Shown one piece after another: positions 24,960 to 36,159 of a DNA stretch of 64,000 nt. The notes beneath the pieces are model-generated. The model saw only the letters and a list, made by a program, of their open reading frames with translations, made no database searches and had not been told where the DNA came from. The DNA is from Absidia repens (Eukaryota > Mucoromycota > Mucoromycetes > Mucorales > Cunninghamellaceae): NCBI GenBank assembly GCA_002105175.1, contig MCGE01000047.1:181967-245966 (forward strand), written 5' to 3'. Each line of letters begins with the position of its first letter. The stretch's first letter is position 1. The position numbers were made by a program, and so were the translations under genes.

Positions 24960-26665
24960 TCATATTTGTGTCCACCAAATCAGCATCGTCTTGTTACAAA
25001 ACCCATACATGTATAGTATCATCAGCACCATCAGACACTAGTACTTTGTTGTCCGCACTAAATAAATAAATAAACAAGTCAATGGCACCCTTGTGATCTG
25101 TCATTGTTTCTACCATCGACCCCGTTCCAAGATCTCATACTATGGATCGTCCCCTAAAAAGGAAAAAAATAATTGAATTTTTGTTTTTGTTTTATCATTT
25201 GCATATGGTTTTGTTTTCCTCTACATGCCGATGCCATGCTTTGTTCATTCGGTGATAGTACCCTTGATTTGATCCCCTCTCCTAATATCCCATAAATACA
25301 TGAAGCGCTTTTCCCGACCGTTCGACCGACCGCCGATGCCTGTGACGACATATAATTCGAGTTGGAATATACTTTGACATTCTATGAAACACAACAGTGA
25401 GTACTCCATCCCCACCTCCCTCAGTTCTTTTTTTTTTTTTTTCAATCACTTACATAGCCACATTAGATATATTTGCGTGAAATACAGAAAAGGTTGAGTT
25501 TGGTCGTGGGATCAGAACTTGCAGCACATTTTTGAGAAACAACAGCAAAGTAAAAAAAAATGAAAAGTCCCGACAGGATAATATTTTCCTGTGTAAATCA
25601 CCACCAAATTGATATATGTACCTAATGAACATGAGATGATCAATTTTGTTGTCCAGTTCAAGTCAATGCCATCAGCAAGGTCTGAATGATATACCTATTT
25701 CTTTAAAAAACCCCCGATCCTTTTCTGTTTGTTGGTTGCAGCCATGATCTATAAAGAAAGAAGGAGAGAGAGCGTGGTTCACTATTTCAATATAAATAAA
25801 CGTTCCTAGAATCAGCATTATTGAAATTACTTTCTTTGACATAAGCGAAATCGACAGTATTCCGGGATCTTTTCAAGTTCCCTTCCCCTATCTTCTTTGA
25901 GCTTGCAGATTTTCACAACGGAACAAAGGAAGCCACCGGAGATGCAACTCTTGTAAGCGCTAATTAGTTCACACTGCAATAAGTAAAATCAAAATGTTAA
26001 TATACACGTCATGCATCTTATTGCTCAAATGTTTTTATTACTTCCCATACATATTGTGGAAACATAGTAGCAAATACTGAATTATGGACCAAATCCAAGT
26101 AGTAGGCGTCGCCTTCCACTGCCCTTCAATGAGTCGGTTTAAGCTTCAGCACCTATATGATATCTTTAAAAATCAGTTTGAGTTTCGGATGTAAAAATTT
26201 GAGTGAGATAATATACCTGCCTAGGTGGTTGTCACATTGATCAAGAAGGACCATTGCCGACCTGTACTTATATGACGTTTTCGGTTGAGCTTGATGCAGG
26301 GTCAGGCATTACTGGAGAAAATCAAGATAAGTGCTGCCAAAGGTCCGATCGATGTTTACACTATGTATTGAGCCAAATCAAATCATTAGATCACATAGCT
26401 GAAGAAAACTAGATCAAAAAAGAAAAAAGGAAAAAAAAAAAACTAACCTTGTACTAGGTCAGGGAGTTTAAAATCAATTCACTCAGAGTTTTTGTAACTG
26501 ATCTTTGCACGCCACTGGTTCATTGCTGTCTTCATTTGCTGCTGTTAAAGTTGGCACGGTATTTGGCAACGTTTTCTCTACGCCAGTTTCAACAATAGCA
26601 ATGGTTAATAAAAAATAATAATAATAAAAAAAGGATATGTATGATTTGTGGCTCAAATGAGTCAA
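24960..26665 (-). pseudogene. Decayed WD40-type gene
   Basis: On the minus strand a series of protein-like blocks is separated by intron-like spacers. In order they are ETGVEKTLPNTVPTLTAANE, IDFKLPDLVQ, RTFGSTYLDFLQ, YRSAMVLLDQCDNHLGRY, EGDAYYLDLVHNSVFATMFP, CELISAYKSCISGGFLCSV, PRPNSTFSVFHANISNVAM, YLWDIRRGDQIKGTI and, at the end, SADNKVLVSDGADDTIHVWVL. The last two resemble WD40 blades (WD and VW endings, GADDTIHVW). In-frame stops fall within blocks (for example before IDFKL, after LDFLQ, and after LKLKPTH), and frames shift between blocks, so no full-length model closes. I therefore call it a pseudogene; the original function is not recognisable beyond WD40-like. Alternative: a real gene with unusual splicing. 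Confidence 0.4.
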
Positions 26666-26940
26666 TGAAATCTCGTAAGAAACTATAATCTGCTGTGACT
26701 ATAGACTAATACCAGGACGGTAGACATAAAGGTTGTTGGTTTTGGCAAAGCTGAGGTGGAAGGATGGAAGGAGAGGGTAGAGAATGTAGGGAAAGTAGTG
26801 ACAGTATGAGGCAAATATGCTATTTTACCTCTGTCGAATTGGGAAAGAGATAAAAAAAAAGTAGGCGGTATTTGAAATATAAAATAAAAATCCATGCTCC
26901 CAAGTGAGATTTTTAAAAATCTTTCTTTACAATTTGAAGA

Positions 26941-27762
26941 ATGGTAAGCAACGGTACCATTAAATATTGACGAAACGAGACAGAGAACACACAAACAACC
27001 AAAGAGAACAAAAATAGGATTGATTCATGGATGGATGAATTGATGGATGGGCATGGATGGATATGAATGGATACGGATGGAAATAGAGGGATACCCGACA
27101 GATGGACGGGATGGATTTTTGGGTGTCAAGTCCAATGCAAATCACTAACCTTACATTCTTCCCATTCTATAGCCTACCAGACTTCACCATAACAGAAAGA
27201 AGCGTGGTCACGTCTCAGCTGGTCACGGTCGTGTCGGCAAGCACAGAAAGCATCCTGGTGGTCGTGGTCTTGCTGGTGGTCAACATCATCACCGTATTAA
27301 CATGGATAAATACCATCCTGGTTACTTTGGTAAGGTCGGTATGCGTACTTTCCACTTGAAGAAGAACACCAAATGGCGCCCTGTGGTCAACTTGGATCAA
27401 ATCTGGACTTTGGCCGGTGAAGGTGTCCGTGAACAATACAAGAACACCGAAAAGGTCCCTGTCATTGATGCTCTTCAAAACGTAAGTTGATATATTATAA
27501 CTTTTACCATGATCGGGACCACTCATGGCATGGTTTTCTTTTCTACTATGTAATTAGGGTTACGGTAAGGTCTTAGCCAAGGGTCGTGTTCAACAACCTG
27601 TCATCGTTCGTACTCGTTTCGTCTCCCGTCGTGCCGAAGACAAGATCAAGGCTGCTGGTGGTGGTAAGACAAATTGAATATATACTTCTGCATTCTATAC
27701 GATTTGATGCTAACTCTTCTTTATTCTAAAAAAAAAAACTAGTTGTCGAATTGATTGCTTAA
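26941..27762 (+). CDS. 60S ribosomal protein uL15 (L27a/L28)
   Basis: Structural protein of the large ribosomal subunit. Four coding pieces: 26941-26943, 27173-27481, 27558-27663 and 27743-27762, totalling 145 aa (yeast 149). Exon 2 begins [20 protein letters not shown] and contains [20 protein letters not shown], the glycine/histidine-rich uL15 signature. [16 protein letters not shown] and the C-terminal VVELIA follow. The N-terminal Met is placed on its own at 26941-26943, directly followed by GTAAGC, because no ATG lies in frame in exon 2 before the conserved PTR; this arrangement is common in fungal ribosomal genes but the exact first exon is inferred. Intron 1 holds an ATGG-rich degenerate repeat. 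A TAGTTTAG element and AATAAA follow the stop. Confidence 0.93.
27025..27116 (+). repeat. Degenerate ATGG/GGAT tandem repeat in uL15 intron 1
   Basis: A run of GGATGG, GAATGG and GGATAT-type units, imperfect and purine-rich, lies entirely within the first intron of the uL15 gene. It may be a simple microsatellite or an intronic enhancer-like or splicing element. Confidence 0.65.
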
Positions 27763-27812
27763 ATGTATATGTAGTTTAGTCCTTCGCATACCTTCACTTT
27801 ATTGTGTTTGGA

Positions 27813-27818
27813 AATAAA
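27813..27818 (+). terminator. Poly(A) signal of uL15
   Basis: AATAAA 51 bp after the stop codon at 27762, preceded by TAGTTTAG; this fits a short 3' UTR for a ribosomal protein gene. Confidence 0.6.
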
Positions 27819-28139
27819 AAACATCCATTTACCCAAATATTTGATATATAATATCAGTTTTTTGTCCTCTTTTTTTATATATATATTTTTGCGGTTTTGT
27901 ATGCGAATGAAATCAAACTTTAATGATGGTTGCATTATTCCCCTCCCCGTATTTCTTTCAGATTGCTTTGCTCGTCCCTGGACCAAAAGACAGTAAAAAT
28001 AGTGCGGACATTTAAAAACGAAACTCATGAGTTTTATCCTCCCTTTTCTTGTTCAATAAAACAGTATTGGCAGCCTCAATGGAGTATTGGACATATGATA
28101 TTGGATCAGTGACATTTTGAAAAATGCAATACAAACATA

Positions 28140-28565
28140 TGCGGAAACCCAATTTATTTTGAATTCAGGATTTGGAACCACTTTGGTTAGACTTCATGTA
28201 GTGACTAGTGGTATGTAGCGTAGTTTAGCATTAGTTGTCATGGTTTTATATCTACATCTGAATAAATCATATCTTGTCCTTTTTATTATTAGTATGTTTC
28301 TCTCTTTCGTTTAAATTATATTCAACAGTGGATTCCTTTTTATTTTAAACAATCATTGACTCAAAAAAATGTTGTCACTAGACCGAAGTTATTTATTTTG
28401 AGATTATATGTACTATTCCAACCAGTCTCTCTGTGGGTTTAATACGCATGTCATAGCTCATATTGACGTTTAAATGTTTTTGCTTTTTATTAATTAAATA
28501 TAGTAAAAACTAATGATTAATACTACACTGGGCTACTGTATACTACACTAGACTAGACTCCTAAT
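28140..28565 (+). repeat. Partial, degenerate copy of the dispersed repeat
   Basis: Begins with a remnant of the hairpin right arm (GCGGAAACCCAATTTATTTT). It then matches the core 3' part (GAATTCAGGATTTGGAACCA) and the TATCTACATCTGAATAAATC block at about 28250. The 5' half, with head and pyrimidine tract, is not recognisable. The right edge is uncertain. Confidence 0.5.
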
Positions 28566-29060
28566 TTACCCTATGTTACGAAGGTGATTGATTGTAATGA
28601 AGTTCTATCAAAAATTCACTACTTTTCTTCCAGAGCAAATTATGGAAACCCCCGCCCCGCCTCCTCACCGTCCGGGCGAAATATTTCAAACACGGGGACT
28701 GAAGATTTATCATTTAGAGTGTTGATATTCACGCTACGGCGTGGATTACGTGCCGAATGTTGTGTAGATTATTATTTCGATTGTCACTTAAGGCATGGTC
28801 AGAGTGTCAGGTTCAACAGAAGGCATCATATGGTGAAGAAAGTGACATCAAAGTGTTGATCATAGCCTTGGAAAACGGATTCAGCCTTGTAAGAGTTATG
28901 TGTGACGTTTCAAGGCAAACCAATGCCCTGCAGTTTGTTGCCATATAATGCCAAGTGAAGGTTTATAAATATGGATACAGGATCAGGAGGACACTAATAT
29001 TTTTATTTTCGTTATTTTTGTTTTAAACTTTCCCCTACAAAACAAAAGGCCACAGAATAT

Positions 29061-29720
29061 ATTTCAAATCCCGCCCACGTGGATATTTGTTTATTTGCAA
29101 TTTTTCCCCCTCCTTCCCGCGCTCTCTTTTTCTTTTCTTTTCCTTTTTCTTTTTCTTTTTTTCTTCACCATTCAGCTTTTTTGAGGTTCTGTTGGATTAG
29201 AATAGTGTCAGGACTAGTTTAGAAGGGTTTTTAGCTCAGGGATTACAAGGTGCATGGGGATACCTTTTATTTTGGATCTAGGATTTGGGTCCACCTTGAG
29301 TTGGCTTTTTGGGAGCATTCATTAGCTCAGTTTCGTGTTAGTTTGTCCATAGTTTATATCTACATCTGAATAAATTATGTCTCTTTTTACATACTTCAAT
29401 GAAAAAATGTCCCAATAGTCTCTCTCGTGTTTTTTGCAGCAGAATCTATTTTTGCATACTACACTACATTTGATAGTGTTGATCGTTTGTGTCGTTTTCA
29501 ATAAAAGGTGTCCCTTTGTCTCTTTCATGACTTTATAATATACCATTGTCTCTCCCGATTTGAATCATCCTTTTAGATTAGGATTGTTCATTCTTCAAAT
29601 CTCACATTAGTCTCCCTCATGCCTCCTTTAATAGATCCTTTTAGTAGATCCCTTGTTTAATGAACCCCACGAGCTTAATTTCAGTATCTACCAATATGAT
29701 TCAATAAAATATATTACTTT
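29061..29720 (+). repeat. Dispersed repeat, copy B
   Basis: One of the most complete copies. Head ATTTCAAATCCCGCCCACGT, pyrimidine tract about 29107-29180, core from about 29205 with GTGTCAGGACTAGTTTAGAA and GGGATTACAAGGTGCATGGG, the TATCTACATCTGAATAAATT block near 29356-29380, and a terminal ATTCAATAAAATATATTAC near 29699. About 660 bp. No long ORF. Confidence 0.8.
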
Positions 29721-31061
29721 GGCCCATAAAATAATAAATCAATGTCCCTATTATAGCTGTTTTGTGAGTGCACATACCAAACTCCAGCTTTTTAGTCACA
29801 CTTACTATGACTAATTTTCCCTCCCCAGTGCCCAGGAACTAGTTAGAAGTACTTGATCACATACTATCGAAGATAATTATATTTTTGCTTGACCAATAAT
29901 ACAAATAATTCTATATCATGCTATGTATGTAGCCGCCGTCATATAGCATTATGCACTTCTTTCTCGCTTATCTATGATTATTTGCACCCCTCCCCCCCTC
30001 CAAAGGTTTAGTGGCTAGTTGACAGTTTTAGGCTGCTATATATGTAGCATAGCCCTATTTTAAATCTATCATTCATATCAATCAACCTTGACCGCTCCGC
30101 CAACTTTACCTTCACTAGACTGGGAGTATTATGTATTCAGTTTGTATAATATTAAATGAAAAGATAATCCCCCTCTTGACGCCAGTTAAGGCCAAAGGAG
30201 GGGATGACGGGAAAATGAGTCTAATTTTATCAAAAGCCGTATTTCCACAACATCTTTCGCCTTGCAACTTGGTAGAGCATCTTTTTGCAAGTGTGGGAAC
30301 GTTTTGATATTGAATAAAGAATTCTTCAATTGAGGCTTACTTCACGTTCTTGGTGAGCTGGGTCTTACTGCGCCTATATTTCATTCCGGTGATCTAGGAC
30401 TAAGGGGTGTGGTTACCAATGATAGAAACAGAAAAAAGTTGAGGCATGCAAAAAAATAGTGGACGTTTGTTTAATGAACAAACTTGTTATTCACCGTGAA
30501 ATAGCCCATTATGCTCTTATAACCCTTGTATGGGTGGTCGGTAGATGAGTACAAAAAGAGGGCATATTTGTCGATTGTAATCAAATAGATCCTGTATTTT
30601 ATATTCTGGAGAAGGAAAATGGGCCCTGAGGAAGAATCAAAGAGAGAATATGGTAGTTAGCTACCTTGGACTGGGACTGGCTGACCTAGGCAGGATAATA
30701 GCAGACGCACAGATATTATAGTGCAAATTGTTTTCTGCGTGATTGATTTCAGTATACTGTATTGGAAATCCAATCTTCTCAAAAATAAATATTAGTCAGA
30801 ATATAACCGATATATTTTGACAAAATACTTCGTGAAATTATATTATCGTATTGATTCACACAAATGACTCGTTGCAGACACCATTAATGGCTTCGATGGC
30901 TTTGAGGAGCCCAACATGAGCATATTTATTTAAAGCCCGTCATCGATTTTTTTTTTTTGGCGTGTGCTCGCCCACGTTTACATTTTCTTTATTGCTTTTT
31001 TTTTTTAAAAAAAACCCTCTTTGCTCGTGGAAACTGCAAATACGTTTTATCAACCTTTGGT
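29721..31061. other. Gene-free stretch upstream of Sec24
   Basis: About 1.3 kb with only short frames. A D-arm-like string (TTGGTAGAGCATC near 30270) recalls a tRNA, but I find no matching T-arm or acceptor stem. The right end contains T/A runs at 30950 and 31000 just before the Sec24 ATG, typical of the promoter/5' UTR. Confidence 0.4.
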
Positions 31062-34000
31062 ATGAATCCTGGAAACCAAGCACCTATTGGTTACGATTTC
31101 CATCGTCCTACTGGTCAACAAGCACAAAGACCTATGAATAATGTACCTGGATCGGTCCCACGTCCTCCTGTTGTTAACCATGCTCAAGGTAGGAAAACGA
31201 AAAGACTCATCTATACACGTGTCAGGGTATTTGAATGTATCAATACTGGGTATCTGGTTGGATGACGTTGTTAGAATATTGATACGGATGTTCTTCTTTA
31301 TTTTGTAATTCTCACTGTTTGTCTTTCTTGCCTTTTTCTTTTTTCTGTGTAGGCATGCAACGTCCTCCACTTCCAGGTGTCCAACAGCCATCATCTATCC
31401 GCCCACCACATCCACAACAAATGCAAGGACGACCACCAATGATGCAACCAAATGGAAATCGATCACCTCTTCCTGGTGTCGCTCCTCAACACGCGATACC
31501 CCAACCACATCCTCCACATTCATCAACCCAACAACCTCCACATCAACCTGTTCAACCACAGCAACTGCATCAACAATTAGCGCCTCCGGTTTCCGGTCAA
31601 CGGGCCACCTCACCCAATTTGGTGTCGTCTATGCAGGGTGTATCATTACAAGGACAACCAAATCCTGCTCAACATCATCAGCAACCAGGCCCACAACTTA
31701 CTGCTCAACCGCAACAGCAAGGTCCCCAATTTCCTGCTCAACCGCAACAGCAAGGACAGCAATTCACTGCTCAACCACAACAGCAAGCGCAACAATTTTC
31801 TGCTCCACCCGTTCCCGCTCAAACCACGCAGCAGGGCCAACAATTTACTGCCCAACAAGGACAAGCCATCCCAGCCCAAGTACCTCAACAGGGTCAACAA
31901 CCGCTACAACATCAATCATCCCAGCAACAAATCAAGCCACCACTTGCACCTCCTACACAAGTAAGTCATTTCCTTTTGCGAACATTGCTTAAATGCTCCA
32001 TTATTAATTGTGCACTATTTTTGTTAGATCACCAGTGGAAAGTCGAAGCGTGTTTATGCTGTAAACCCTGAAGTGTCGGGAACAACCGCTCCATCCAATG
32101 CACCTTGGCCTCACGGGCTGAATCCTCCTCACCAAGCTCATCCCCCAATGTCGCGATCACCAGTAATGAGTGCCATTCGGCCAGGCATGAGCTCGCCCAT
32201 GGGAAACAACAACGTACCTCGACCTGCACAACAACCTCAACAACCTCAACAGTTGCCTCCTGATCTTAGACCTCCTCAACAGCCTCGTCCCCGCATTGAT
32301 CCTGATCAAATGCCTGCACCTGTGCAAGTCCGTGAACAAGATCAAAATCTCTTTGAAAATCAATTCTTCGGTACTGTAGACAGAGATCGTGTTCCTTTGG
32401 CTACGACAGATTATATTGGTCTTGATCAAGGTATGAACAAAAAAAAAAAAAAAAAAAAATTAAAAAGGTCAACAAAGAGTGAGCTTCTCCTCGCTTGTGT
32501 TTTATTCCATATTCATGTGATTTGGTATTTATTTATTATGTTTAGGGAATAGTAATCCTCGATATATGCGGTCTACTACCGATAAGATACCATTCAGTAA
32601 AGAATTGGCGGATATTGCAAAATTCCCTCTCGGATTAGTTGTTCAACCTCTTGCTAAACGACGCTCTGACGAAGTGGCTATTCAAGTAGTGGATCATGGT
32701 GAAGAAGGTCCTGTGCGGTGTACTCGCTGTCGTGCTTATATCAATCCCTGGTGTGAATTTGTAGAAGGTGGATCTAGATTTATATGCTGTATATGCTCTC
32801 ATGCCAATATCGGTAAGATACAACAACAATAGAAAGGTTTAAAAGTAAAAGTAGACTTAAAATTATTTTTGATTATGTTATAGTACCAAGCTGGTATTTC
32901 TCCAACACTGACATGTCAGGCCGACGAGTGGATATTGAACAACGACCAGAGCTACGGTACGGATCGGTTGAATTTGAAGTCCCTAAAGATTATCACTCGG
33001 TCCGCACACCTACTCCACTACACTATGTTTTTGCTATTGATGTCTCCGCGCAAGCTATCCGGTCAGGGATGCTGAAATCATGCTGTGATGCTCTCAAGGT
33101 GGCTTTATACTCGAACTCTTTGGACCAACGAACGCTACCATCAGCAAACAAGATCGGGATATTGACGTTTGATAAGGATGTCCACTTTTACAACTTACAC
33201 GTAAGACACACAAAAAGAATATAAAAAATATTGTGTCTGTTTATTAAAACAGGCTCTTTTACTTTTATAGTCATCTTTAACACAGGCGCAAATGCTTGTT
33301 GTTCCGGATATCAACGATGTATTCTGCCCTCTTCAAGCTGGCTTTTTTGTCGATAGCGAACAATCAAGGTAAGTAACACCAAAATGACAGTCTCATATTA
33401 TATTATATCAATGGGTGCTAATGTAACATTCTTTTTGGATTTATATTTACAGGGATATCATCATCGAATTATTGGATGCACTACCTACCATGTTTCAAGA
33501 AAATGCACGCCCTGAATCCGTATTTGCCGCAGCTGCTCGGGGTGGGCTTCAAGCACTTGAAAACCTTGGCGGCCAGCTATTCATTTTCCAATCTTGTTTA
33601 CCCAACTATGGCGCCGATGCTCTAAAATCACGCGACGATAAGAGCCTTTACAACACTGACAAAGAAAAACAGCTGATGCAACCTCAGAACGAAGCTTACA
33701 AGGATCTGGCGAAAGAATGTGTCCAAAAGGCGGTTTGTGTCAACACATGGCTGTTCCCCAAAGAATACCTTGATGCGGCAACTGTTGGTGTTTTATCTGA
33801 AATGACTGGCGGTGATCTTCGCTATTACCCCAACTTCGATTATACCAGTGATGCTCTCAATGTCCAATACCAACTTGATCATGATCTACGTCGTGAAACT
33901 GGCTACGATGGCATTTTACGTATTCGCTGCTCAGATGGTAAGTTTTTGTCTCCGTGTGAATATAGCCGAGGCGCAAATGAATGGTGGCAATTACTGATTT

Positions 34001-35472
34001 AATTTTTCTTTTCCAATTTCCTCTAGGCTTACAAGTGATCGACCATTATGGCAATTGCAACATGAGTACATACACGGACATGGAACTTGCTGGCGTGGAT
34101 GAAGACAAGGCGATAGCTGCAGTGCTGCAACACGATAACAAACTGGAAGTCAATCGAGGCATATCCTTCCAATGTGCTCTTCTTTACACTACGAAGGATG
34201 GACGCCGCAGGGTGCGAGTCCACAACTTGAATTTAGCATCGACATCGGAAATAGCGGATGTATTTAGACATGGTGATGCTGACGCTACTATAAGCATCAT
34301 ACTTCGAAAAGGTAATGGCTTGGGGTGCAGCGGAAGGGGATGTGCTGATAAGAGACTAATGTTGCCTTTTTTTTTTTTTTTTTTTTTTTGTAGCAATTTT
34401 TGATCTCCAACACAAAAATAGAAAAGATATCCACCAAAAGATGACGGAACAATGTGTCCAAGTATTAACAGCCTATCGTACCAATTGTGCTTCTTCGACT
34501 TCACCGGGCCAACTTATTCTTCCTGAAGCATTTAAATTACTACCTGTTTATGTGCATGGTGCTATTCGATCCAAAGCTCTTCGTGGAGGTAATATATTAC
34601 ATAAAAATTAAATTTGGATCATGTTGATGCATTTGATGACTAAACTTTTTGTTTTGTTTTAGTGGGCTCGGATATGAATACAGATTGTCGATCGGCTGGA
34701 GCACGCTTATTTAATGCATTAGGTGTCAAAGAACTTGTATGGGCATTATATCCTCGATTATTTGCCTTACATAAAATGGAATCTGAGGTAAGAACAAAAG
34801 CAAATCGGAACAAAAAAGTATGCATTGGCCTCATATGAACATGTGGATTAGTGTGGCAAGCAAGGAATAGACGGATATTTCAAGTTACCACCTATGGTGC
34901 GGACGTCTTTTGAACGACTGGAAACAACTGGGGCATATCTACTAGGTATACAAAATAAAAGAAAAAAAAAAAACTAGAGCTAAATGCTGTAGTTCTTTAC
35001 TAATCATTACTATTTTTATTTTATTTTATTTAGACACTGGATACGATCTTTATATATGGTTGGGGAAATCCGTGCCAAGTGCCCTTCTTCAAGATCTTTT
35101 TGGTGTACCTAGTTTGGATCAAGTGAACCCCAAAATGGTAAGAAGACATTTGCATTTACACTTGGTATGAAGGTGATGACGAAATGTCCTCATTTACTGA
35201 CACGGTTATCTCGCCTTTTTATCTTTCAATAGACCTTACTACCTGGAATTGATACAGACTTGTCGCACCAAGTACATGGGATCTCAAGAAAACTGCAAAT
35301 GGACAGAGCGCACTATTTACAATTACATGTGATCCGGCAAGATATGGACCCTCTTGAATTTATCTTCTCTACCTGGATGACTGAAGATCGGAATGCTGAA
35401 GTACAAACCTATGTTGACTATATGTGTGTCTTGCACCGACGAATTCAAGAAGAAATGAAGAAACTTGGGTAA
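31062..35472 (+). CDS. COPII coat protein Sec24
   Basis: Cargo-binding subunit of the Sec23/24 inner COPII coat at ER exit sites. Thirteen exons (31062-31188, 31353-31960, 32028-32430, 32546-32812, 32884-33200, 33271-33368, 33453-33937, 34027-34311, 34394-34588, 34663-34787, 34852-34945, 35034-35137, 35233-35472) sum exactly to 1,115 aa. Domains in order: a Pro/Gln-rich N-terminal region of about 400 residues with near-tandem QPQQQG-type units; the zinc finger VRCTRCRAYINPWCEF ... FICCICSHAN; the trunk domain beginning RPELRYGSVEFEVPKDY and HYVFAIDVS; beta-sandwich and helical domains; and a gelsolin-like C-terminal domain with DTGYDLYIWLGKSVP. The first zinc-finger pair and the trunk are highly conserved. 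Multiple paralogues (Sec24/Lst1/Sfb) exist in fungi and I cannot tell which this is. Confidence 0.95.
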
Positions 35473-35549
35473 CTAGATGGTCTAGTTTTATTGTAGTGTA
35501 GTGTAGTGTAGTTAGTTATCTATTTATTCTGTTATTTTTATTTCAATCC

Positions 35550-35555
35550 AATAAA
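35550..35555 (+). terminator. Poly(A) signal of Sec24
   Basis: AATAAA about 80 bp after the stop. Between them lies a TGTAGTGTAGTGTAGTGTAG-like run, the clearest example in this window of a recurrent 3' UTR motif. Confidence 0.6.
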
Positions 35556-35559
35556 AGAT

Positions 35560-36159
35560 CAAAGAAATGTTTATCATACAATTGTCTAATATGTACTATT
35601 TATGATATGTGTGGTGTGGTGTTCTTATTATTATATCGATTGGCAGTTGGCTAGCATGTGAAAAATAGGGACATGCTGACCCACCATTGTTGTATACTTA
35701 TAAAACATATTAAATCGCATTCTTTTTGAAGATATGCACGTTCAGTGGTTGGTAGAACACGACTTTTAGGGACAAATTTGGATTGAATTCCCGATGACTA
35801 CAGAAATTCAATCGGCTTGGATCATCGCGGGAAATGGGACGACGATTCGCCTACTGCTATAAACCAATTTAGAAAACAAATCGACACTGTACTGGTATGC
35901 ATGTCAAAAACGTACGTTGTGTTCATATAAAATATTGAGTAATACAGCGTTACCGACTACGAAGAAGTAAAGCATTTTTTTTTCTGAAGTGATTCACATG
36001 GGTCAGCACGGACAAAATAATCGCCAATTTCACATGAGGGACGGACTTTCAATTAGCCTGACTAGTGGGATTGTATAAATAAAATAGGAACCGCGAGTTT
36101 TTTTTTTTTTTTTTTTCTTTTCCACAACAACTTTTGACTATATATCAAAACATCTGAAT
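35560..36159. promoter_or_regulatory. Intergenic and promoter region of the Vip1-like gene
   Basis: About 600 bp without coding potential. A T tract (36099-36117) followed by CTTTTCCACAACAACTTTTG leads directly to the ATG at 36160, a typical fungal 5' UTR composition. Confidence 0.4.

Noticed and set aside
30260..30310. tRNA-like D-arm string (TTGGTAGAGCATC)
   Set aside because: No matching B box (GGTTCGA-like), anticodon stem or acceptor stem within 90 nt on the plus strand; at most a chance match or an old relic.
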